Numbered from the stretch's first letter, positions 24,195 to 37,850 are shown. The stretch is 64,000 nucleotides of DNA from Beta vulgaris subsp. vulgaris (GCF_026745355.1 NC_079209.1:19320987-19384986); one strand, 5' to 3'. Made by a program: numbers and translations. The notes: generated by a model not told the origin, from the sequence alone.

Positions 24195-27100
24195 TGTAAC
24201 AGCCCGAATTCTCCCGACCAGCTCACAGAGGATTAAGCACAGCGAAAGAGATTTTGGTCGAGATAACTCGGACTATTACCATCACACTCACCGAACAACA
24301 TCGGAGAGTGTGGAACTCAATTCCCAACTCTATTCAAATAAATTAACTATTATAACTACGCTCTGATTCTCATACTCTATTCTCATAAATTTCTACAGAA
24401 AATCCGGCAGAGTTTCCTTTGAAAATAGGACAACGCTAAAGCGAGAAATAATATGAACCTGTTGCAATTTCAATTTATAAAATATTTCCAAATCCCAAAG
24501 CTCAACAATCTCAACGCTTTCGCGGAGCAACAACCAATAGAGAATCAGGAGCACTAACTAGCGACTCTTAAATGTAGAAATAGATTTAGAAAATAAACAA
24601 CTAACTATTACAAAGTCAAGCGTCCTCACTTCGATAGCAACTATAATACTACTCCAGCTTGTATCAGCTTCAACTTGCAAAGGTTAACTTTCGGCTTCAA
24701 CCTGAAACATTTAGGAAAACTGCCACCCACCAAGTGACAGGCCACAGAAATGACAAAACAACATATACACATCAGCAAAGCTGAGTACTAACCCGTAAAC
24801 AAGAGTAACACATGCTTTGGTGGTTTTTACTTGAAAACGACTCTCACACAATCAACATAAGTTCAACAATCACACCAATCATAGCATTCTTAGCAGCAAT
24901 ATTCTTGTTGAACATACATATTACATTTCCAAATTCCACATTCCATATTATAGTAACAAAATTCAATAAGATGACTCTCAACAATGACATGTTTCTATAT
25001 TCTCATTTAATCAACCTTTCAACTCAGTTACTATATTTTCACAAAATCCGATCGTTTGGCATGAACGCGAGTGGAGAGGGGTACCACGCAGTACCAGCTG
25101 TCTCCAAACTAGTGAGGGTCGTCACCCAGCCTTTTATTATATGCTTGCAAGACTTACCCGGACATGTCCTATAACGCCAGGATTAGCCCCTCCTGGAAGG
25201 CAACAGCTAGGGACTCTACCCGCCCTAACTCGGGGTGCCTATTCATGCCTCACTTTCATATTTATAAAATAAGATATTTAATGGTTTATACTTTAAACCT
25301 CAATACTCAAAACATAACACCATATTCGACCTTATCTGGTCTTAACTCATATTTGAATCATTTCCTCGTTATTATACCAAGTTATATTTTTAGAAACATA
25401 GTATTTTCGAAAAAAACTCCAATGACTGAACAAGAAGAATACTTTTATAATAATCCAATAGCAATTCACAACTAACTCATAGAGATGGATCTATAATCAT
25501 GGGCATTACTATAAACGATATATGATATCTAATATTCATATAACGCACACAGGAGCATTTAAATATATATTGCTGAACATAAAGGTTACATCCACTCTAT
25601 AACAATTATGCGAAACCTCAAAGCATGATGACTTGATTTCCCATGTCATCTTGAATTATATACGTCTACATAGCCATCCTCCATCAATCACCTAAAATAA
25701 CATTGATAATCAATAACCAAAATTAGACTAATCTAAACTATAAAAACGTAATCGTAACTTATTCCCAATTCACAAATGATCAACCTTTAACATTCTAATT
25801 TCCTTAATCCTTAATTAATATCTATAACTTCGATGATATTAGCTACATCGACTTGCATCCCAATTCATAATCACAATTCCAAATTATAAAACTAAACAAA
25901 CTAAACATAACTCACAACCGTACCTAAATCAAGCACCTAATTGTGCTACCAACAATTATATTGAGAATATGAAGCTAGCTCGACTCATAAATAAACCTCA
26001 AGAGACTGAATTCTATCTTGCACTCAAATCCTTACCAATCGAAGAACAATTCCAATATTATAATATCCTTCATAATTCCCAATGATACTCCATCCAAATC
26101 ATCCTCCAATAATCAAGACTATTAAAGTAATTAGCAACTTGTATCCAACCTAGTCATTTCCCCCGTAGATAACCATAATCGTCTAACTTATAAAGACATA
26201 TTTCAAATCGACAATATATGCTTTTCAAATTCCAATTATCAACATAAACACAACTGGTAGTAATTAATCATGTCAACAAATATCCACAACAATATTACTA
26301 AGTCTCTCAGTTAAATTAACTAACAAGAATAAACCAAAAACACATGACTCAAGTTTCATCGATCATAGGTTCATTATAAGTAACAAAATATAATCCATGT
26401 TATACCATTAGCTGAGTTCTCATTAACATAATCAGTAATAAAATCAAGTACATATCATACTCATGGTCATACATAGCGAGCTTATCTCATTAAAACAATG
26501 TCATTATCTAAGTGGGACTTCTTCAAGGTAATTCTTAACTCACTTTGATTTATATAGTTAAACACACACACTAATACACTTTAGTGAATCACTAGTGAAG
26601 TAGTCTGACTTTATCATTTTATTCCGTTTATAGTTATCAAACTAAAATACTTTATTAACCACAAGTTCATTAATCGAAACCATAGTTAATAAAACTAACT
26701 CAAGTACTCTTCACATTACTAATAAGGACTAATTAATTCTCTTTCTAACTTAATATATAAACTAGATTGCAACTATTAATGGAATTATTCCTCAATACAC
26801 ATAAGCCTAAATTTAATAATACTAATAACATTTTGTTTGTCGAGATCTGCAAGCTTATGTAACTCAGTTGCGTTAAGAGTTTCAATTTGCATCTTTCTTT
26901 TTCCTTCTCAAAGTTAAGGTGGACATGGGTTGCAAATCAACTATGTTAAAAACTAAGAGACACAACTCAACTTAGAGAATAAAGCTCAACTCAATAACTT
27001 ATTTCAATTGTAATTTAACCAAAACAGAATTATAATCAGATCTAATCATAAGAGGACTCAAAGAGAAACTTGGGCAATGTTAAAATCGAAATCCACAATC

Positions 27101-28070
27101 AATAACACATAATCATACAACTACAACATCAACAATATCAATAACAAATCTTGAAATGAAACAAAATCCAATTCTAGGTTACTCACTAAAATCTGATTTA
27201 GGTTCAACTTGAAAGAAATTAACAACGTAATTAAACTTGTATGTAATCAGAATTTCAGGGGAAAAAATACAAAGGTACGGGTGTACCTCTGCTCTTGTGA
27301 GCAGCGAAGAACAGAGGGGAGTTGGGTCTCCGGCGAGTGGTGACGGAGAGCCGACGAGGCTAAACCGCAGCAACACGACGTATTCCGGCGATTTTTCGTC
27401 GAGCAACAACTCAGAGCAGCAGCCGCGACGACGACGGCACTTCGCGCGGTAGCAGCACGAACAAAGGAGAGAGACGCAGCTCCGGCGAGCAAGAATTGAT
27501 GGCCACAAAAGCTAGGTTCAGGCGACAACACCGCCGGCATAAAACCACCGGCACCGACGCACGAAAAGAAATAACGAGAAGAGAGAGAAACAGGGCTGCG
27601 ACAACAGCAGCGATGAACAACAGATGCGGTGTGGTGGCTTGCGAGCAGCACCACACGCATATCAAGAACACCGGCGACGCAACCGGATTCCGACGAGACC
27701 GAGAGCAGGGGACGAGAGAGTGAATTAAGGGTTTGGGGTTTCGATTCGTCGAGCCAAAAGAACAGGGGAGGGGTTTCGTTTTGGGGTTCTGGAATTTTAC
27801 GAGGAAGGAGGTACAAGAAACAAAATAATGGAATGGGTTTTGGGTTCTTTTCACGGGTTGGGGTTTTATGGGGTTAGAAGGCACGGGAGAGAGAGAAAGG
27901 AATGAGGGATTAGTTTTGGTTTCATTAAACCGCCAAAATAACAAGGGGGGGGGGTATTTGGTTACTTATTTGACCGACAAAACAAATGGGACCAAGGGTT
28001 TGGTTTTGGGTTTCTATTTTGGGAAAAGTACAACTAAACTAATTCACATAAAACTTAATATATGAATTAC

Positions 28071-28154
<84 letters not shown>

Positions 28155-28301
28155 TCCATAAAGTTAAATAAATAAATACATTACAGCACGACAAAATAAT
28201 TCATACTCCAACTCAAATAAAATAAGAATTTTCGAAACATAATTAACTTAATAATTATAATTATCATTTAAATAAAGACTCTTAAAAACAGGGCTATTAC
28301 A
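24195..28301 (-). repeat. 3' LTR of the nested element
   Basis: Begins (plus strand) TGTAACAGCCCGAATTC and ends GGGCTATTACA. It contains a GC-rich stretch (about 27285-27740) with CCGGCG and CGACGA runs that reads in element orientation as a leader with several overlapping but mutually inconsistent ORFs. Confidence 0.92.
28070..28153. repeat. (AAT)n microsatellite in the LTR
   Basis: About 28 units with one slip (AATAT), longer than in the sister LTR. Confidence 0.97.
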
Positions 28302-28865
28302 CTCTACCACCCTTAAAATAAGTTTCGTCCTCGAAACTTACAAATAATTATTTTCATAAAACCAAATCTCAAGCTCGCAAGACATTATGCGTCCAGCCTC
28401 CATTCTACCATCATCTTCTGATTCTCTACTTCAACTTGATACGCGAAATCAAGGAGCAAAGAAAATCTCTACTTCGACTTGACTCGCAATATCAAGGAGC
28501 AAAGAGCAAAAGGGGCAAACTTGTTGGCATTGGATTTCAATCATCTCACCGACAGAGATCTCGTTTGAAATTAATTTACTTAAGCAAATCATACAAGTTT
28601 TCTCGAAATACACATTTTAAGTAAATAATATCATGAACAATCAAGTCATAACAAGATAATAATATACACATTAACAAATATACACACACTTAATACCCAT
28701 TTAAATAAATGGATTCATATGGTACACGCGTAAGCGCAAACACTCATACGGCTTGATTCATTTATACCTAACTCTTTAGTCAATTCATTAGACCTATATT
28801 CGACCCTTACGCTATGATATGGAGATCACAGCGCCTCCAAAAACTACTCAAGCTCTGATACCACT
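28302..28865 (-). other. 564-bp internal domain of the nested element
   Basis: Holds only the polypurine tract (28304-28314), the chromovirus-type 3' motif, about 500 bp of non-coding sequence and the PBS (28852-28863). No ORF of interest. Confidence 0.85.
28852..28863 (-). other. primer-binding site of the nested element
   Basis: On the minus strand TGGTATCAGAGC, the full 12-base initiator-Met tRNA complement, two bases from the LTR. This fixes the element's orientation. Confidence 0.9.
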
Positions 28866-31800
28866 TGTAACAGCCCGAATTCTCCCGACCAGCTCACAGA
28901 GGATTAAGCACAGCGAAAGAGATTTTGGTCGAGATAACTCGGACTATTACCATCACACTCACCGAACAACATCGGAGAGTGTGGAACTCAATTCCCAACT
29001 CTATTCAAATAAATTAACTATTATAACTACGCTCTGATTCTCATACTCTATTCTCATAAATTTCTACAGAAAATCCGGCAGAGTTTCCTTTGAAAATAGG
29101 ACAACGCTAAAGCGAAAAATAATATGAACCTGTTGCAATTTCAATTTATAAAATATTTCCAAATCCCAAAGCTCAACAATCTCAACGCTTTCGCGGAGCA
29201 ACAACCAATAGAGAATCAGGAGCACTAACTAGCGACTCTTAAATGTAGAAATAGATTATAGAAAATAAACAACTAACTATTACAAAGTCAAGCGTCCTCA
29301 CTTCGATAGCAACTATAATACTACTCCAGCTTGTATCAGCTTCAACTTGCAAAGGTTAACTTTCGGCTTCAACCTGAAACATTTAGGAAAACTGCCACCC
29401 ACCAAGTGACAGGCCACAGAAATGACAAAACAACATATACACATCAGCAAAGCTGAGTACTAACCCGTAAACAAGAGTAACACATGCTTTGGTGGTTTTT
29501 ACTTGAAAACGACTCTCACACAATCAACATAAGTTCAACAATCACACCAATCATAGCATTCTTAGCAGCAATATTCTTGTTGAACATACATATTACATTT
29601 CCAAATTCCACATTCCATATATAGTAACAAAATTCAATAAGATGACTCTCAACAATGACATGTTTCTATATTCTCATTTAATCAACCTTTCAACTCAGTT
29701 GCTATATTTTCACAAAATCCGATCGTTTGGCATGAACGCGAGTGGAGAGGGGTACCACGCAGTACCAGCTGTCTCCAAACTAGTGAGGGTCGTCACCCAG
29801 CCTTTTATTAATATGCTTGCAAGACCTTACCGGACATGTCCTATACGCCAGAATTAGCCCCTCCTGGAAGGCAACAGCTAGGGACTCTACCCGCCCTAAC
29901 TCGGGGTGCCTATTCATGCCTCACTTTCATATTTATAAAATAAGATATTTAATGGTTTATACTTTAAACCTCAATACTCAAAACATAACACCATATTCGA
30001 CCTTATCTGGTCTTAACTCATATTTGAATCATTTCCTCATTATTATACCAAGTTATATTTTAGAAACATAGTATTTTCGAAAAAACTCCAATGACTGAAC
30101 AAAGAATACTTTTATAATAATCCAATAGCAATTCACAACTAACTCATAGAGATGATCTATAATCATGGGCATTACTATAAACGATATATGATATCTAATA
30201 TTCATATAACGCACACAGGAGCATTTAAATATATATTGCTGAACATAAAGGTTACATCCACTCTATAACAATTATGCGAAACCTCAAAGCATGATGACTT
30301 GATTTCCCATGTCATCTTGAATTATATACGTCTACATAGCCATCCTCCATCAATCACCTCAAAATAACATTGATAATCAATAACCAAAATTAGACTAATC
30401 TAAACTATAAAAACGTAATCGTAACTTATTCCCAATTCACAAATGATCAACCTTTAACATTCTAATTTCCTTAATCCTTAATTAATATCTATAACTTCGA
30501 TGATATTAGCTACATCGACTTGCATCCCAATTCATAATCACAATTCCAAATTATAAAACTAAACAAACTAAACATAACTCACAACCGTACCTAAATCAAG
30601 CACCTAATTGTGCTACCAACAATTATATTGAGAATATGAAGCTAGCTCGACTCATAAATAAACCTCAATAGACTGATTCTATCTTGCACTCAAATCCTTA
30701 CCAATCGAAAACAATTCCAATATTATAATTCCTTCATAATTCCAATGATACTCCATCCAAATCATCCTCCAATAATCAAGATTATTAAAGTAATTAGCAA
30801 CTTGTATCCAACCTAGTCATTTCCCCGTAGATAACCATAATCGTCTAACTCTTATAAAGACATATTTCAAATCGACACATATATGCTTTTCAAATTCCAA
30901 TTATCAACATAAACACAACTGGTAGTAATTAATCATGTCAACAAATATCCACAACAATATTACTAAGTCTCTCAGTTAAATTAACTAACAAGAATAAACC
31001 AAAAACACATGACTCAAGTTTCATCGATCATAGGTTCATTATAAGTAACAAAATATAATCCATGTTATACCATTAGCTGAGTTCTCATTAACATAATCAG
31101 TAATAAAATCAAGTACATATCATACTCATGGTCATACATAGCGAGCTTATCTCATTAAAACAATGTCATTATCTAAGTGGGACTTCTTTAAGGTAATTCT
31201 TAACTCACTTTGATTTATATAGTTAAACACACACACTAATAACTTTAGTGAATCACTAGTGAAGTAGTCTGACTTTATCATTTTATTCCGTTTATAGTTA
31301 TCAAACTAAAATACTTTATTAACCACAAGTTCATTAATCGAAACCATAGTTAATAAAACTAACTCAAGTACTCTTCACATTACTAATAAGGACTAATTAA
31401 TTCTCTTTCTAACTTAATATATAAACTAGATTGCAACTATTAATGGAATTATTCCTCAATACACATAAGCCTAAATTTAATAATACTAATAACATTTTGT
31501 TTGTCGAGATCTGCAAGCTTATGTAACTCAGTTGCGTTAAGAGTTTCAATTTGCATCTTTCTTTTTCCTTCTCAAAGTTAAGGTGGACATGGGTTGCAAA
31601 TCAACTATGTTAAAAACTAAGAGACACAACTCAACTTAGAGAATAAAGCTCAACTCAATAACTTATTTCAATTGTAATTTAACCAAAACAGAATTATAAT
31701 CAGATCTAATCATAAGAGGACTCAAAGAGAAACTTGGGCAATGTTAAAATCGAAATCCACAATCAATAACACATAATCATACAACTACAACATCAACAAT

Positions 31801-32736
31801 ATCAATAACAAATCTTGAAATGAAACAAAATCCAATTCTAGGTTACTCACTAAAATCTGATTTAGGTTCAACTTGAAAGAAATTAACAACGTAATTAAAC
31901 TTGTATGTAATCAGAATTTCAGGGGAAAAAATACAAAGGTACGGGTGTACCTCTGCTCTTGTGAGCAGCGAAGAACAGAGAGGGGAGTTGGGTCTCCGGC
32001 GAGTGGTGACGGAGAGCCGACGAGGCTAAACCGCAGCAACACGACGTATTCCGGCGATTTTTCGTCGAGCAACAACTCAGAGCAGCAGCCGCGACGACGA
32101 CGGCACTTCGCGCGGTAGCAGCACGAACAAAGGAGAGAGACGCAGCTCCGGCGAGCAAGAATTGATGGCCACAAAAGCTAGGTTCAGGCGACAACACCGC
32201 CGGCATAAAACCACCGGCACCGACGCACGAAAAGAAATAACGAGAAGAGAGAGAAACAGGGCTGCGACAACAGCAGCGATGAACAACAGATGCGGTGTGG
32301 TGGCTTGCGAGCAGCACCACACGCATATCAAGAACACCGGCGACGCAACCGGATTCCGACGAGACCGAGAGCAGGGGACGAGAGAGTGAATTAAGGGTTT
32401 GGGGTTTCGATTCGTCGAGCCAAAAGAACAGGGGAGGGGTTTCGTTTTGGGGTTCTGGAATTTTACGAGGAAGGAGGTACAAGAAACAAAATAATGGAAT
32501 GGGTTTTGGGTTCTTTTCACGGGTTGGGGTTTTATGGGGTTAGAAGGCACGGGAGAGAGAGAAAGGAATGAGGGATTAGTTTTGGTTTCATTAAACCGCC
32601 AAAATAACAAGGGGGGGGGGTATTTGGTTACTTATTTGACCGACAAAACAAATGGGACCAAGGGTTTGGTTTTGGGTTTCTATTTTGGGAAAAGTACAAC
32701 TAAACTAATTCACATAAAACTTAATATATGAATTAC

Positions 32737-32803
<67 letters not shown>

Positions 32804-32950
32804 TCCATAAAGTTAAATAAATAAATACATTACAGCACGACAAAATAATTCATACTCCAACTCAAATAAAATAAGAATTTTCGAAACATAATTAACTTAA
32901 TAATTATAATTATCATTTAAATAAAGACTCTTAAAAACAGGGCTATTACA
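28866..32950 (-). repeat. 5' LTR of the nested element
   Basis: Near-identical to 24195-28301. Visible differences include single-base indels around 29250-30120, a GAG duplication near 31978 and microsatellite length. Confidence 0.92.
32733..32803. repeat. (AAT)n microsatellite in the 5' LTR
   Basis: About 23 uninterrupted units, the same site as 28070-28153. Confidence 0.97.
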
Positions 32951-35900
32951 GATAATTTCTAATAGTGCAGTTTAGATGTTGGTGATTTGTGATTGTGACT
33001 CTAATTGTTATTGTGTGAAATCTTATTGTGGTTTAGATGCGTCACATAACTTGTTATTGGATACATATTTCATTTGAATAAAGTGGTTGCGTTAGTAGAT
33101 CATAACTGATTGTGATATAAGATCATTTTAGTTCAATAATAATATAGAATGTGAATTCTAGTTTTAGGATGCAGTTTGATTTTATGAAAGAAAGGAATTA
33201 CGCTTTAGAGCTTATCTTAATTCAAGTTTGGCATTACTTAACTAGTTTGGAAAGAATTACTTGTGTGTTTGCAGTTTACTCATTTTGATTCTCAGAGTAG
33301 TTTTGAAGTGATATTTGTAAAAGAATCGAATTAGTGTGATTTGAATTTGATGAATAATACTAATTAGCTATGTTAATTCATGTTTGGTTAGATTGGACAG
33401 TGTCACTCTTAGTGTAGATGTATCGAAAAGAATTAGTTGTTTTAGATGACTCAATCTATTTATGGAGTTAGAATGCTACTAGTAAGAAAGAGGTAACATG
33501 AGTTCTGTTTGTGTTAATGTTAATAGAAAGTTACTAATCTTCAAATAGTATTTATATTATCAAGTATAGTAGTAGTTTGAGTTCATTGTTAATTGTAAGT
33601 AAAGAGTAATGCAACTAAGAAGTTATAAAGGTGTAAGTTAATTAATTGAGAATCACTTATCTAAACTATAATAATGATTGATTTTGTTGAAGTACTTAAC
33701 TAAAGTAGGAAAGGAATTAGCTAAATGTTAATTTATCAAGATTATTAGAAGGAGTGAATAACTCATAAAGTTTATTAGTGAGGTTAATATGTAGATATAT
33801 CCGAGTAATGTGATAAGGAGATATCCTATAAACGGATTAATATTGTAAAGTTAGAACACTTATTTAGAGTTACTAAAAAGGGGTTAAGGTGATTATTTCT
33901 TTTAATAATAGTCACTCAATAAAGCTAGTAGTCCAGTATAAGTAAATTACTCATATGTTGGTTATAAAGTAAGACATTACTCATTTCTTCGTTAATGATT
34001 AAGAGTTAGTTAACCAAAGTTAACTTATAAGATATTCAATTTGATTGACTTCTAAATAAAGAATGTGAGTTGGTTGGAGCTAGGAGTAGTTCTAAAATAG
34101 TTGACCAATGTTAAGGAAATGGAGACTATTGAAGTTAGCTTACCTAGTAATGTATCAAGGATGCGCTTTATAAAGAATTTCCGTTTAATGATTATAGATG
34201 GAGTAAAGTAATAAAGTTAGATTATCAGATTAGTATCTACTAGTTTATATTAGTGCTTGAGTTCAACTCCGTAATAAATATAAGTTGTGAAATACCTTAA
34301 AGAGGCCTCAAATATATGTTTGAGTCGTACTCTAAGGACATGAGTTGGACTTGGCCTATGTGATTATGAGTACATTATTGTGAGTGAATACATCGTTGAT
34401 TTTGTAACAAGTATTTAGCTAATAGTAACTACTTCATATCAATATTGTCTTAAGAACCTCAAGTTGGGATGTGTAACTTAACTCTCCCTAGTTAATTCTA
34501 GGTGAGAGACCTATTGCCAGTATGGTTGATGCTTGATAATCATTATTATCATTATTAAGATGAGTCTATGTAGATATTGGTGAAGTGAAAAAGAATATGA
34601 ACTATCTATACGCAAAAGTATGCGTTGTATGGAGCTGGTTTAGTAAAAGTATGCGTTGTATGGAGTTGGTTTAGTAACTCTCGTTAGTTAATTCTAGCTG
34701 AGAGACCATTTGCTATTGTTGTTGGTATTCACCAGATATGATTGCTTATGAGTTGTGGTAATTTATAAGTTCTATGATTGAAATTGAGTTGAATCTAGTT
34801 ACATAACTACACTGACCTTGAAATTCATAAGAAAGCACGATAGCATGTGATTATAGTTTTCTAGAGTGAAGTCTTCTAGTGTGGTTGGTTATGCAACAAT
34901 CGTTTATAATTAATAAAGCTAGCGGATAAGTTCCAAGAATGATTGGTTATGTTATGAATGATCATCGAAAGGAATCTAAAAGGGGAAAGTAGCCTCGTCT
35001 GAGTCGACGGATGAGGTGACATGAACAGTGCCCCATGGACTGTGAACCTTGGGGGCCCCACAGGGAAACTTGCCCATTGCTCTGTGGGGCGATAATCGGG
35101 CGTTGTATCAGGTAATGTGAAACCTGTGGATGACTGATGAAATCAGCGGGAAAATGTACTCCGGACTAGTCGCGGTTATTGGCCAAAAGTAAAGTGAATG
35201 GTTGGGTGACGACCCCCACTGTCGGAGTGTAAGCTTTGTCTCCTCCGCCGCGTTCTCTTTCCCCCTGGTTAAAAGGAATGTTATTTCAAAATATGAAAGT
35301 TATATCGATAATGGATCCCTGATAAGGAATCGTATCGTGGTAAGTAGTTTCGATATTGAATTCCCGATAAGGAATCATATCAGGTAAGTAATGAATGTTT
35401 ATTCAGTATCTGAATATGAATATTGATAGTGGTTTCCTGATAAGGAGGCGTATCTTGGTAAGTGATATTAATGTTGGATTTCCTGATAAGGAATCGTATC
35501 TTGTTATGTGGATTCCCGAAAAGGAATTGTTATAGTGAAAGTTATGATATTTATTGCCCGATAAGAGGTTGTTTATAGAATATAAGAAAGTGATTGATAG
35601 AATATGAAAGCATAAGTGTGAATTTCCATTAAGAAATCGACTAAAGGAAATGAAGATATTGTTGATATTAAAGCTGATGACCTCACATTCCTACTACGAA
35701 ATCGTGGTAAGTCGAAAGGTTGATTAAATGAGAATATAGAAACATGTCATTGTTGGGAGTCACCTTATGGTGTTCGTTACTATGTGATTAGTGATGTATT
35801 GTAAAACGAAGAATTGGATAGAAATATAATATGTATGTTCAACAAGAATATTGCTGCTAAGCATGCTATGATTGGTATAATTGTTGAACTTATGTTGATT

Positions 35901-36558
35901 GCGCGAGAGTCATTTTCAAGTAAAAGCCACCAAAGCATGTGTTACACTTGTTTATGGGTTAGTACTCAGCTTTGCTGATGTGTGTACATTGTTTTGTCAT
36001 TTCTGTGGCCTGTCACTTGGTGGGTGGCAGTATCTTATATGTTTCAGGTTGAAGCCGTGAGTTATTCTTTTGCAAGCTGAAGCGGATACGAGATGGTGCA
36101 GTATTATATTTGTTATTGAAGTGAGGACGCTCCACTTGTAATAGTTAAATCGTTTATTTTCTATAATGTATTTTCTTCATTTAAGAGTCGCTAGTTAGTG
36201 CTCCTGATTCTCTATTGGTTGTTGATCCGCGAAAGCGTTGAGATTGTTGAGCTTTGGGATATTGGAAATATTTTATAAATTGAAATTGCAACAGGTTCAT
36301 ATTATTTCTCGCTTTAGCGTTGTCCTATTTTCAAAGAAAACTCTGCCGAATTTTCAGTAGAAGTTTATGGGAATAGAGTCTGAGAATCAGAGCGTAGTTG
36401 CAATAGTTAATTAATTTGAATAGAATTGGGAATTGAGTTCCATACTCTCCGATGTAGTTCGGTGAGTGTGATGGTAATAGTTCGGGTTATCTCGACTAGA
36501 GTCTCTTTCGCTGTGCTTAGTCCTCCGTAAGCTGGTCGGGAGAATTCGGGTTGTTACA

Positions 36559-36563
36559 GTTTG
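36559..36563. repeat. solo-LTR target duplication, right copy
   Basis: GTTTG, matching 23344-23348. It encodes part of the transposase Lys-Gln-Thr-Ile junction on the minus strand. Confidence 0.85.
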
Positions 36564-37059
36564 TTTCTTTGGATCACTCATCTGACGCTCAGATCTATGA
36601 AGGTAATTTAATGGTTCTCTAGTAAGTGGATGATTGTGTTTTATAACATGCTGCACAATTTCATAATGTCCTTCAGTGTTCATCCTTGCTCTAATCAGTG
36701 CAGGACATTCAGTTCTTGTGATCATAACTCTTCGTGTCCTTTGTTTCTTTGATTTGCTGTCTTGTATTATTATATCTGTATTATTCTCTACCTGTTTTTC
36801 TTTGATTTTGGTATTTCTTTTCCCTTGAGCAGAGCAGACATAGTACTTTTGATGCACAACTGATGTCCCTTCTTTTTTTTTTTCTGTTTTTTGGATTTTC
36901 TAACACTGAATCCTACTATAGCAGCATGCTGACAATATAACTCATGTATATCATCCAATGTTGATCTTACTTGACCAAGTAAAACTCCTCCAATTTCATG
37001 TTTATTCAGTGATTGGCCAATTGAACCTGTTATAAAAGAATGAATATATTTTTGTCACT

Positions 37060-37850
37060 GTTATTATAGTGTATGTATATATGATATAGTGTATCAATTT
37101 ATGATATAGTGTATCAATTTATGATATAGTGTATGTTGCAGTGATATAGTGTATGTTAAAGTGATATAGTGTATGTTAAAGTGATATATAGTGTATCTTA
37201 AAGTGATATAGTGTATGTTATAATGATATAGTGTATGGTAAAATGATATAGTGTATGTTAAAATGATATAGTGTATGTTAAAATGATATACTGTATGTTA
37301 AAGTGATATAGTATATGCTAAAGTGATATAGTGTACCTTAAAATGATATAGTGTATGTTACAGTGATATAGTGTATTGTTAAAATGATATAGTGTATATT
37401 AAAGTGATATAGTGTATGTTAAAGTGATATAGTGTATGTTAGAATGATATAGTGTATGTTAAAGTGATATAGTGGATGTTAAAATGATATAGTGGATGTT
37501 ATAATGATATAGTGTATGTTATAGTGATATAGTGTATGTTAAAATGATATAGTGTATGTTATAATGATATAGTGTATGTTTCAGTGATATAGTGTATGTT
37601 ATAGTGATATAGTGTATGTTACAATGATATAGTGTATGTTATAGTGATATAGTGTATGTTAAAATAATATAGTGTATGTTATAATGATATAGTGTATGTT
37701 AAAGTGATTTAGTGTATGTATATATATTATATAGTGTATTAAATATAATGTAACTATCTATTAATATAGTGTATTAACGTTATAGTGTATCTGATATAGT
37801 GTATTTATATTTTATATAGTTTATTTATGTATGATATAGTGTAGGTAAGG
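37060..37850. repeat. 20-bp minisatellite upstream of the transposase exon
   Basis: Close to 40 units of GATATAGTGTATGTTAAAAT-type repeat, same orientation as on the left side of the MULE, degenerating after ~37730. Confidence 0.97.

Larger units (their letters stand above)
24195..32950 (-). mobile_element. complete non-autonomous LTR element, 4.1 kb LTRs
   Basis: Two near-identical LTRs (24195-28301, 4107 bp; 28866-32950, 4085 bp) flank an internal domain of only 564 bp. In the element's own (minus) orientation a PBS follows the first LTR (TGGTATCAGAGC, plus 28852-28863) and a polypurine tract precedes the second (AAGGGTGGTAG, plus 28304-28314). The TCGAGGACGAAACT motif lies just before the tract. 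The 5-bp duplication GATAA flanks it. No gag or pol is encoded, so it must move with enzymes of a gypsy partner. The structure is that of a large retrotransposon derivative with inverted proportions: LTRs make up 93% of the element. LTR similarity, with scattered single-base and short indel differences, indicates a recent insertion. Confidence 0.92.
23349..36558 (+). mobile_element. solo LTR (split), inserted in the MULE transposase
   Basis: The LTR begins TGTAATAGCCCT at 23349 and ends GAATTCGGGTTGTTACA at 36558, flanked by the duplication GTTTG. Subtracting the 8.76 kb element nested at 24195-32955 leaves about 4.45 kb. It matches, in reverse complement, the 4.1 kb LTRs of the nested element at both ends, including the GC-rich leader (23760-24130), the ATT microsatellite (23500-23535) and the distal part (35930-36558). 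No internal region, PBS or polypurine tract remains, so it is the product of LTR-LTR recombination. Confidence 0.88.
21080..37026 (-). pseudogene. mudrA/FAR1-like MULE transposase, disrupted
   Basis: Exons (minus strand): 37026-36564 joined to 23343-22809 across a solo LTR, then 22724-21862 and 21361-21080. Order: FAR1-type zinc-binding region (YYVCSAQG, TECPAL, then a HNH pair); MULE DDE core with VFDTTY and FSDQDAAI for the two Asp and a later RSESAN segment; SWIM zinc finger (ECGC...LCFHAIR); and a C-terminal coiled coil rich in Glu/Ala/Lys. It would cut and join the MULE ends in the nucleus. Lesions: 13.2 kb LTR insertion; one-base shortening of an A-run (T-run 36873-36883 on plus); in-frame TAA at 22584-22586; TAG at 21882-21884; frameshift near 21305. 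Removing the LTR plus one 5-bp duplication restores continuous frame at that site. A further 5' exon probably lies in 40260-40620 but was not resolved. Confidence 0.85.

Noticed and set aside
27247..27944. Overlapping ORFs of 109-189 codons on the minus strand (repeated at 31911-32610)
   Set aside because: They lie in the GC-rich leader of a non-autonomous LTR, overlap in different frames, and the outer diverged LTR (23760-24130) does not preserve the same frame. No known domain.
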